A stretch of 22,933 nucleotides of DNA, from the NCBI GenBank assembly GCA_017523995.1, contig JAFWUX010000218.1:1-22933 (forward strand). The letters are read 5' to 3'. Position 1 is the stretch's first letter. Each line of letters starts with the position of its first letter. A program made the translations under genes and the position numbers. The notes under the pieces are model-generated. The model ran no database searches and was not told the DNA's origin. It worked only from the letters and a program-made list of their open reading frames with translations. This DNA is from Oscillospiraceae bacterium (GTDB lineage: Bacteria; Bacillota_A; Clostridia; Oscillospirales; Ruminococcaceae). Positions 1 through 6,055 of the stretch are shown one piece after another.

Positions 1-49
1 AGACTTTCGGCGGACCTTTTTTCAGCTTTACCTTGCGAATCGAGGCCAT
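1..49 (-). CDS. Site-specific tyrosine integrase, N-terminal fragment (runs off the window)
   Basis: The reverse strand reads ATG at 49-47 followed by an open frame to the window edge, giving MASIRKVKLKKGPPKV. A good ribosome binding site (AAGGAG) lies about 8 bases before the ATG and overlaps the end of the upstream excisionase-like gene, whose TGA is at 54-52. A short, basic N-terminus directly after an excisionase-like gene is typical of Tn916-type and related tyrosine integrases, which would excise and integrate the element. Only 16 residues are visible, so the family is inferred from context and not from catalytic residues. A different small basic protein cannot be excluded. Confidence 0.6.
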   Translation of the reverse strand, partial: MASIRKVKLKKGPPKV

Positions 50-51
50 GT

Positions 52-273
52 TCACGCTCCTTGCTGCTCGCCAAGCACATAATCGAAGAATGATTGCTTG
101 ATGATGCGGTAGGATTTACCGAGTCGGAGCACCTTGAACGGTGCATGATCGGTGAATGCGCGTTCCACCAGCGTATAAGCCGAGGAGAGGCTGATGCCGA
201 GGATGTTAGCGCAGTCCTCTACACGCAGCGTGACGCATTCGTGCTGTTCAGTGGGCATAATAGTCTTTTTCAT
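52..273 (-). CDS. Excisionase-like winged helix DNA-binding protein
   Basis: This is a 73-residue protein starting MKKTIMPTEQ. The start at 273 is chosen because GGGAGGA lies 6 to 8 bases upstream; an in-frame ATG at 333 has no such site. The pattern VEDCANILGISLSSAYTLV followed by a basic stretch (FKVLRLGKSYRI) and FFDYVLG matches the MerR-like helix-turn-helix of excisionase/DNA-binding (HTH_17) proteins. Xis proteins bend DNA at the element ends and steer the integrase toward excision. The stop codon lies 2 bases before the integrase ATG, so the two are almost certainly co-transcribed. Its promoter region faces that of the XRE regulator at 465, and the operator-like repeats between them suggest shared control. 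Confidence 0.75.
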   Translation of the reverse strand: MKKTIMPTEQHECVTLRVEDCANILGISLSSAYTLVERAFTDHAPFKVLRLGKSYRIIKQSFFDYVLGEQQGA

Positions 274-380
274 TGCGTTTCCTCCCTTTTCTTGCTGCGA
301 TATCCTCTGTGTTGGAGCACGAAGTGATATCATTTCCTTTTGTTTAGATTGTAAACCTCTCAGATAGTGAAAACAAAATC

Positions 381-405
381 GTATTTATAGATACAATTTT
401 GTATC
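381..405. promoter_or_regulatory. Probable operator: three GTAT/ATAC half-sites in the divergent region
   Basis: Two overlapping palindromes share a central half-site: GTATTTATAGATAC (381-394, one mismatched pair) and GATACAATTTTGTATC (390-405, 7-bp arms). The half-sites GTAT (381), ATAC (391) and GTAT (401) are spaced exactly 10 bp, one helical turn. The site lies between the leftward xis-int genes and the rightward XRE regulator, where a phage-like switch operator is expected. On the reverse strand a TTTACA box (about 350-355) precedes a weak TGATAT by 17 bases. On the forward strand TATGAT at 430-435 is a possible -10 without a clear -35. Binding by the XRE protein is inferred. Confidence 0.5.
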
Positions 406-464
406 GCAGTTATCATTATATCACATATTTATGATTCTGTCAAGGGGGTTTAGGAGGTTTTTTT

Positions 465-1238
465 GTGTTTGAGTGGCTTTTTTCCAAAAAATCAAGTACG
501 AAGCATTCTATTGGAGAGAAGATTCGCTCCATTCGGATGCGAAAACAGATCTCAACTGCTGATATTGCGGATGCTTGCCAGTTGACAAATGCTGCGATTC
601 GGCACTATGAGAATGATATTCGCGAGCCGAAAGAAGATAAGCTTCAGGAGATCGCAGCTGCCCTTGGTGTAGATGTATCCGCGCTCTATGACCGAAAAAT
701 CGAAAGCATCTCGGATATTATGCACATTCTGTTTGAAATCGAAGCCGATGGGTATGTTGTCCCCACAAAATTTCCAGTGAATCCAAACAGTTCCCGTACT
801 GCATATGGTGTCCGCACGCTGAACGAGGTGCTGAATGAGGGTATCGAGAAGTGGAGCGAAAAGCGCGAACTATGGGAGACAGAGCAAATTACGGATGATG
901 AATACCGAAATTGGCAGGATGCTTTTCCACAGGAGTACGAGGTTGAAGTGCATCCGGAGCGCAAAACTGCGCCACCTGACGGTGTAATCTCCGACTATCG
1001 GCTGCACGCGCTGAACGCTCTGCAACGACTGCGTGCTATTATGATGTACGATATTGAGCAGGTTGACTACACGATTGAGCAGGATCAGGCTGCACAGACC
1101 GTGGATTCGTTCAAGACTTTGAAACTGAACCTGCTGCAAAATCTGGATGATGAGATTGCTGCGCTGTCCCAGGAGCCGGCTGCTGGAATGAGTTCTATGA
1201 ATTCTGTTGTAAATGACAGCGGTCAAGACAAGAAATAA
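465..1238 (+). CDS. XRE-family helix-turn-helix transcriptional regulator
   Basis: This 257-residue protein starts at GTG 465 behind a strong TAGGAGG (451-457). Residues about 18-75 form a Cro/CI-type helix-turn-helix: IGEKIRSIRMRKQISTADIA, then TNAAIRHYENDIREP and IAAALGVDVSALYD, as in XRE repressors. Residues 80-257 show no family I recognise; they are acidic and helical in character, without membrane segments, and could be a sensing or dimerization part. The gene diverges from xis-int across a cluster of palindromic sites and is followed by a hairpin terminator, so it is probably a single-gene unit. The likely role is control of excision and its own expression, by analogy with regulators of integrative elements. 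The DNA-binding fold is clear; the target is inferred. Confidence 0.85.
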   Translation: MFEWLFSKKSSTKHSIGEKIRSIRMRKQISTADIADACQLTNAAIRHYENDIREPKEDKLQEIAAALGVDVSALYDRKIESISDIMHILFEIEADGYVVPTKFPVNPNSSRTAYGVRTLNEVLNEGIEKWSEKRELWETEQITDDEYRNWQDAFPQEYEVEVHPERKTAPPDGVISDYRLHALNALQRLRAIMMYDIEQVDYTIEQDQAAQTVDSFKTLKLNLLQNLDDEIAALSQEPAAGMSSMNSVVNDSGQDKK

Positions 1239-1243
1239 AAGAG

Positions 1244-1271
1244 CCGGCAGAGCATTATTGTGCTCTGCCGG
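1244..1271 (+). terminator. Hairpin terminator after the XRE gene
   Basis: Perfect 11-bp arms CCGGCAGAGCA and TGCTCTGCCGG enclose a 6-base loop, 5 bases after the regulator stop codon. Only three Ts follow on the forward strand. On the reverse strand the stem is followed by CTCTTTTATTTC, so it may also work leftward. Confidence 0.6.
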
Positions 1272-1364
1272 TTTAGCATTCTGCACTATCCAACACGAGA
1301 GAAACAGTATTTCTTTCTAATCTTTCAAAGAACCAGCTAAGACTATTCCCACAAAAGTACTCTA

Positions 1365-1393
1365 TTGATTTTTTTGAGGATTCATGCTATACT
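1365..1393 (+). promoter_or_regulatory. Sigma-A promoter for the mcrBC-like operon
   Basis: TTGATT (1365-1370) and TATACT (1388-1393) are separated by 17 bases, close to the vegetative consensus. The predicted start near 1400 gives a leader of about 170 bases before the McrB-like ATG at 1574. The gene-free stretch 1239-1573 holds the terminator, this promoter and the inverted repeat at 1460-1511; I see no small gene in it. Confidence 0.6.
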
Positions 1394-1459
1394 TGAAAAT
1401 GATGATTCTATTCTTGTTAAGCTTTTTCCACAACTAACAATTGGATTTTGTATAGTATA

Positions 1460-1511
1460 GGGGATTGAATCATACAAATTGATTAGCGACTATTTAAATC
1501 TTTCAATCCCC
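1460..1511. repeat. Inverted repeat in the mcrBC-like leader
   Basis: GGGGATTGAA (1460-1469) is perfectly repeated in inverse orientation as TTCAATCCCC (1502-1511), with 32 bases between. CAAATT (1475-1480) in the loop can also pair with AATTTG (1512-1517) just outside the stem, which would give a pseudoknot-like fold in RNA. It lies downstream of the predicted promoter, so it could be an RNA leader structure or a paired operator. Confidence 0.5.
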
Positions 1512-1573
1512 AATTTGATAAATTGCCGTGATCAAAATAGTATCTGTTCTAATAAAGAAAGGGAGGAATCTGT

Positions 1574-3007
1574 ATGTTTACAAGTGATTTGCAGGAAAAA
1601 TATGTACCATTTTTTACAGAAACGCTTTCAGCGTTTGGCGGTGAAATCCGCGGAAAGTCGCGATATGTTTTACGAAAAAACATCGGCTCTCCTTTTCCGG
1701 AATCAGGAGCGTATTTTGGGTGTATAAGCGATGCGGAAGATCCTTCTGGACCATATTCTGACCTAAGTATTGTTGTATTTCCGAGTAATGAGAATAATGC
1801 TACTGACGACAGATGGATAATTGCGTTGGGAGTTGGAAGCCTCGGCTATAAGAATGATTATCACTTGGCTTCTATCCCAGGAACTCGAAGACTATTTGCC
1901 AAACATCTCGGAAAGGATTCTTTCATAAAAACTGATTTTTTAGATATTGAATCACAAATCGGTTTTTCTGGTTTTTGCGATAAAAATGATATTCCTGTTA
2001 CGCTCAACAACGCCGTTAAGAATTATGGTAAAGTGCTGCTTGTGTGTTCATTGCTTGATCCGAATGATTATGAACAAAGCCAAACTGTTATCAGATCGTA
2101 TTTAGCAATCTATTCTTTGTTACGAGATTGGCCCAATAAAGCACAAAAGAAAAGCATTGATAAAGTACTATCGAAGCGTATAGACGTGATTGATGAAAAA
2201 GAAGAAATTATGGAACTGCTGAAACTGCGGAGATATCTTGTTTTGCAGGGCGCACCAGGAACAGGGAAAACCAGGATGGCAAAGGGATTAGTTGTAGATA
2301 CGCCAAAAGAGAATGTGTTTTTCACGCAATTTCACGCAGAAACATCGTATAGCGATTTTGTTTATGGCATTATCCCCAATACTGAAGCAAATGAACTGAA
2401 GTATAGTGAAAGAAAAGGGGTATTTGTCAAAGCAATAGAGAAGGCAAACGAGGTTCTCCAGCACGACTCAACTGAAAAAGTCTTTCTAATTATCGATGAA
2501 ATTAACAGAGCAAATCTATCCAACGTGCTTGGAACTGCGTTTTATTTGTTTGAACCCACTATGGGAGATAGTAATATTGAAATAGAGGTATGTCCGGGAT
2601 TATCATTAGCAAAACTCCCAGACAATCTATATGTAATCGCTACAATGAACACTGCAGATAGAAGCTTAGCTGTCGTTGATTTTGCCTTAAGGCGTAGATT
2701 TGCGTGGTATACTATGTATCCGAAGGCAATTCAAGCAGACTCGGGAATGCATTTTTGCAATGACGAATATAGAGCAATAGCGGATATATTTGAGCGATAC
2801 GCAACTGACGAGGAATTAAATCTTCAGCCCGGACAAGCATACTTCATTGTTTCAGAAGATCACGCTGAATACCAAATGAAGAATCGAATGAAATATGAAA
2901 TCATGCCTTTAATCAAAGAATACCTAGCGGATGGATTACTATCACGAGCGAAAGATGAATTTGTGAACTATTTCCGCCAAAGAGTTAATGAGGAATTATA
3001 CAAATAA
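1574..3007 (+). CDS. McrB-like AAA+ GTPase of a McrBC-type restriction system
   Basis: This 477-residue protein has ATG 1574 preceded by GGGAGGA at 7 bases. Residues about 215-390 are the McrB-type AAA+ motor: Walker A GAPGTGKT (226-233), Walker B FLIIDEINRAN (304-314), the McrB-specific MNTADRS (358-364), the motif that marks the GTP-hydrolysing McrB branch, and a basic LRRRF (372-376) at the arginine-finger position. In the known family McrB rings hydrolyse GTP and translocate DNA, driving the McrC nuclease at modified sites. Residues 1-210 differ from the E. coli McrB DNA-binding domain and resemble at most the loosely defined MrcB N-terminal regions; they should carry target recognition. 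The gene overlaps the next ATG by one base (TAATG), indicating translational coupling. The motor assignment is firm; the substrate is unknown. Confidence 0.9.
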   Translation: MFTSDLQEKYVPFFTETLSAFGGEIRGKSRYVLRKNIGSPFPESGAYFGCISDAEDPSGPYSDLSIVVFPSNENNATDDRWIIALGVGSLGYKNDYHLASIPGTRRLFAKHLGKDSFIKTDFLDIESQIGFSGFCDKNDIPVTLNNAVKNYGKVLLVCSLLDPNDYEQSQTVIRSYLAIYSLLRDWPNKAQKKSIDKVLSKRIDVIDEKEEIMELLKLRRYLVLQGAPGTGKTRMAKGLVVDTPKENVFFTQFHAETSYSDFVYGIIPNTEANELKYSERKGVFVKAIEKANEVLQHDSTEKVFLIIDEINRANLSNVLGTAFYLFEPTMGDSNIEIEVCPGLSLAKLPDNLYVIATMNTADRSLAVVDFALRRRFAWYTMYPKAIQADSGMHFCNDEYRAIADIFERYATDEELNLQPGQAYFIVSEDHAEYQMKNRMKYEIMPLIKEYLADGLLSRAKDEFVNYFRQRVNEELYK

Positions 3008-4359
3008 TGCGTGGTATAATGCTTAGGTTGCCTTGTCAATCATTCAAAACATTTAGGGGCAAAGAGATTCATGAATATTTGTTTGACAAACAATGTGACC
3101 GTAGATATTTGGAGAGTGCTGTTCAAAAATTTCAAAATCTTAACAAAGAACCGTTTCGCTTTCTGGGACTAGATATCGAATTAAACGGTACAGGAAACGA
3201 TCTTGCCATTACCTTTCATTCATCTAATATGATCGGAGCAATTCCTGTGAAATTACCTTATGATGGAATGAAACATAAAGATATACAAATCGTACCCAGA
3301 TTTGATAATCAGGAAGAGGCATATTCAGAATTAACACAATTACTAAGTTGTTTGGAGCACACAATTGAACCCGAATATTTAGATGATGAATTACTTTGCG
3401 CTCCTATGCAATTGCGTCCGCCTCTATACTATGAAGCCGCAAAATACGTGACACTTTTTGAAAAAGCATGCAAACATCCTTGGTTGAAGTTTGATGTGCG
3501 AGAACAGGATCATTCATATCCGAAATCTAGTACGGATTGGGCTAAGCATGCTAAATCTTGCTTTGATCCGCGCAAGTCACTTGTGTTTCCGTCACATGAT
3601 AACTTGCTTTCTACCAATCACAAAGAATGGCGGGAGTTGAGATATGTTTTTGATCTTGCGAAAGACTTAATCCAAAACTCAAGCGTGCCGAATAGGATTC
3701 GATATGAATATGACAGTATTCTTACATCTGTATCATCCCGGATTTCGACCATTAGTCCGCTTTACACAAATAACATTTTGCTTCACGCCAGTGATCCGGT
3801 TTGCATCAAGGATACAAAGAACCAAGCAAATGTAATTCTACAGCAAACAAGTAATCAATGTGCAGCATGGCGTGTAGATATGGCTGTATTGTTTGAAAGA
3901 TACATTCAAGCGATTGTTCAGAATGCTGTGCAGAATCTATCTGGATCGGTTGTTTCCAATGAAAAAATCCATGGCGCTGGCCGCATTCCGCACTGGGGAT
4001 TAAAATACTTAGAGCCAGATATTGTGATCAGATTAGGATCAGAATTGTTCATGGCGGATGCAAAATATAAAGCGCATTTCTATGCACAAGCAACTTCTTC
4101 AGATATCTTAAAAGAGACCCATCGTGCTGATATTCATCAATTATTAGCTTATTGCGCTTTTGAACCACAAAAAGCTAAAACTGGGATTTTATTTTATCCA
4201 GCTAGGGAAACAAAGTATAATAGAATCCGATACACTGATAGGCTGGGCGGAATATGCAATCATATTCTTCTGTGCGGTGTAGCATTTGGCTATAGAGAGA
4301 TGTTTCAAGCTGGATCTGTTGTTCGGGAAATGTTGCGCAAAGAAGTCTTAATGCATTAG
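3007..4359 (+). CDS. McrC-like PD-(D/E)xK nuclease subunit
   Basis: This 450-residue protein starts inside the stop codon of the McrB-like gene (TAATG), as subunits of one complex often do. The C-terminal half carries the McrC nuclease signature: PD (337-338) followed by DAKYK (351-355), the D...DxK active site, then HRADIHQLLAYCAF about 30 residues on, a conserved helix of McrC proteins. The N-terminal half (LPCQSFKTFRGKEIHEYLF and onward) is the variable part that docks on McrB in known complexes. The predicted role is cleaving DNA once the McrB ring has recognised modified or foreign DNA. A later in-frame ATG (residue 5, MLRLPCQ) is possible but would lose the overlap. The family is clear; the exact specificity cannot be read from sequence. 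Confidence 0.87.
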   Translation: MRGIMLRLPCQSFKTFRGKEIHEYLFDKQCDRRYLESAVQKFQNLNKEPFRFLGLDIELNGTGNDLAITFHSSNMIGAIPVKLPYDGMKHKDIQIVPRFDNQEEAYSELTQLLSCLEHTIEPEYLDDELLCAPMQLRPPLYYEAAKYVTLFEKACKHPWLKFDVREQDHSYPKSSTDWAKHAKSCFDPRKSLVFPSHDNLLSTNHKEWRELRYVFDLAKDLIQNSSVPNRIRYEYDSILTSVSSRISTISPLYTNNILLHASDPVCIKDTKNQANVILQQTSNQCAAWRVDMAVLFERYIQAIVQNAVQNLSGSVVSNEKIHGAGRIPHWGLKYLEPDIVIRLGSELFMADAKYKAHFYAQATSSDILKETHRADIHQLLAYCAFEPQKAKTGILFYPARETKYNRIRYTDRLGGICNHILLCGVAFGYREMFQAGSVVREMLRKEVLMH

Positions 4360-4364
4360 TTGTT

Positions 4365-4392
4365 GGAATAATCAGCGTTGTATTATCCTTTT
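4365..4392 (+). terminator. Weak hairpin with T-run after the mcrC-like gene
   Basis: GG-ATAAT (4365-4372, one bulged A) can pair with ATTATCC (4382-4388), followed by TTTT. The stem is short and AT-rich, so termination may be partial. Confidence 0.3.
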
Positions 4393-4413
4393 ATTCTTCC
4401 ATTGGTTTGTGAA

Positions 4414-4549
4414 AATCGCAACAGAATCGCAACTAATTTCTATTCTAGTTGCGATTCTATTCTTTTTGTTGCGATTTACGCCGATTTGTTTCTATTCTGT
4501 TGACAAATCGAAACTAGTATGCTATAATTATGCCAACAGAGTTTCGATT
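4414..4549. repeat. Array of six 9-bp operator half-sites AATCGMAAC/GTTKCGATT
   Basis: AATCGCAAC occurs at 4414-4422 and 4425-4433, its inverse GTTGCGATT at 4448-4456 and 4468-4476, then AATCGAAAC at 4506-4514 and GTTTCGATT at 4541-4549. The inner pair extends to perfect 11-bp arms (AATCGCAACTA and TAGTTGCGATT, 4425-4458 region). A side motif TCTATTCT recurs three times in the same stretch. One half-site lies in the promoter spacer directly after the -35 box and another just downstream of the predicted start, ideal positions for repression. The upstream four could bind a second dimer pair and loop. Autoregulation by the protein at 4571 is inferred. Confidence 0.75.
4500..4528 (+). promoter_or_regulatory. 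Perfect consensus sigma-A promoter
   Basis: TTGACA (4500-4505) and TATAAT (4523-4528) are separated by exactly 17 bases, a complete match to consensus. Transcription should start near 4535, giving a short leader to the ATG at 4571. Such a strong promoter overlapped by operator half-sites implies tight repression in normal conditions. Confidence 0.9.
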
Positions 4550-4570
4550 CTTTGAGAGGAGTTGTGATTT

Positions 4571-6010
4571 ATGCAAGCAGAAGCACTGCGCGAACTTGTT
4601 GCACAGATACAAACATTTCACTGTGAAATGCAGACAATTGAGGTGAAAGCGGCTCACCAGGGCTGTCCTCAGAAGCTTTATGACACGCTTTCGTCTTTTT
4701 CCAACCAAGATACCGGCGGAACGATCATCTTCGGTCTTGATGAATCAAATGGCTTCAAAACCGTCGGCGTATATGATCCGCAGGATTTGCAAAAACAGGT
4801 AGCGGAGCAATGCAAGGAAATGGAACCGCAGGTCAGAGCATTGTTCTCTGTCGCTGAAATTGACGGCATGATCGTTGTATCTGCTGAAATTCCGTCCGTT
4901 GACATTTCTGAACGCCCCGTATTCTACAAAGGACGGGGCAGACTGACCGGCTCTTATATCCGGGTTGGTGATGCGGACGAAAGAATGAGCGAATATGAGA
5001 TTTACAGCTATGAGGCTTTCCGCAAACGCATTCGTGATGATCTACGTCCGGTATCAGGCGGTAAGCAGTCTTTGCTGGATGCAGACCGCCTTGACAAATA
5101 TATAAAAGAGGTGCGAAAGGGAAGCGCAAATCTCTCTGCACATGTGAACGATGAGGAGTTGCTGGAGCTCATGGGTGTCACGGTTGACAGCGTACCAACA
5201 ATAGCCGGCGTTATGGTATTTTCTGTTTATCCGCAGGGCTATTTTCCGCAGCTGTGCATTACCGCAATTCGTGTTCCGGGCAAGAAAATCGGTGAAACCG
5301 GCAGCGATGAGGAACGCTTCATTGATAATCGACGTATTACCGGCCCGATTCATGAGATGGTCGATGAAGCTGTCAATTTTGTCCGCCGGAATTCCCGCAG
5401 CAAAACAATTATCAATGCAGAGGGCAAACGCTGCGACAAAGAAGAATATCCGCTGAAAGCTGTTCGTGAAGCGGTGCTGAATGCACTGGTGCATCGTGAT
5501 TACAGTATCCATTCTGAGAATGTGCCTGTCCGCATTGAAATGTACGAGGACCGCATGGAAATCATCAACAGCGGCGGGTTATATGGCAGAATCTCCATTG
5601 ATTCCTTGGGCAAAGTACGCCCAGAAACCAGAAATGCAGCCCTTGCAAATATGCTGGAGGTTCTGGATGTGACTGAAAACAGATACTCCGGCATTCCGAC
5701 AATTCGGAGCGAATTTCAGGCAGCGGGACTGCCGGCGCCGATCTTTGCAGTTCGCAGAGGCGAGTTCATTGTTACATTCAAGAACGATTCCTATCAATCG
5801 GAGCTGAAAGAAAACGGCACTTCGCATACAGAGGATATTCTTGAATTCTGCTCTGTTCCGAGAACGCGTGACGAATTGCAGCAATTCACAGGCTTTTCGC
5901 GCTATTATACAATGGCGCATATTGTCAAGCCACTTTTGGAACAGGGATTGTTGCAAATGACTATTCCGGAGAAACCAAAGAGCCGGGAGCAGAAATTTGT
6001 GAAATCGTGA
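4571..6010 (+). CDS. AlbA_2 / HATPase_c_4 / winged-helix regulator (COG2865-type)
   Basis: This 479-residue protein has ATG 4571 preceded by GAGAGGAG. Residues about 20-140 form the AlbA_2 (Schlafen-like) domain: IEVKAAHQ, then LSSFSNQDTGGTIIFGLDE, the conserved NT-GGT-I-IG core. Residues about 290-400 are the HATPase_c_4 ATP-binding fold, with REAVLNALVHRDYS (299-312) providing the E and N that coordinate nucleotide, and MEIINSGGLYG after it. The last 70 residues (DELQQFTGFSRYYTMAHIVKPLLEQ) look like a winged helix. Family members are often annotated as ATP-binding or RecG-like transcriptional regulators and are frequent in defence islands. The half-site array in its own promoter supports autoregulation. 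The next gene follows after 45 bases and is probably co-transcribed. An effector role, as for some Schlafen-like proteins, remains possible. Confidence 0.85.
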   Translation: MQAEALRELVAQIQTFHCEMQTIEVKAAHQGCPQKLYDTLSSFSNQDTGGTIIFGLDESNGFKTVGVYDPQDLQKQVAEQCKEMEPQVRALFSVAEIDGMIVVSAEIPSVDISERPVFYKGRGRLTGSYIRVGDADERMSEYEIYSYEAFRKRIRDDLRPVSGGKQSLLDADRLDKYIKEVRKGSANLSAHVNDEELLELMGVTVDSVPTIAGVMVFSVYPQGYFPQLCITAIRVPGKKIGETGSDEERFIDNRRITGPIHEMVDEAVNFVRRNSRSKTIINAEGKRCDKEEYPLKAVREAVLNALVHRDYSIHSENVPVRIEMYEDRMEIINSGGLYGRISIDSLGKVRPETRNAALANMLEVLDVTENRYSGIPTIRSEFQAAGLPAPIFAVRRGEFIVTFKNDSYQSELKENGTSHTEDILEFCSVPRTRDELQQFTGFSRYYTMAHIVKPLLEQGLLQMTIPEKPKSREQKFVKS

Positions 6011-6055
6011 ATATTGCTTTATTCCTAAAAGTCTATGAAGGAACGAGGTGTTAAA

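Noticed and set aside
1400..1573. A riboswitch or T-box in the mcrBC-like leader
   Set aside because: No conserved riboswitch core or T-box motif is seen and no terminator stem precedes the gene; only the inverted repeat is supported.
4414..4476. Repeated AATCGCAAC units as a possible CRISPR or plasmid iteron array
   Set aside because: The units are 9 bp, in inverted pairs and overlap a promoter; there are no spacers of constant size, no cas genes, and the replication-like gene lies 6 kb away.
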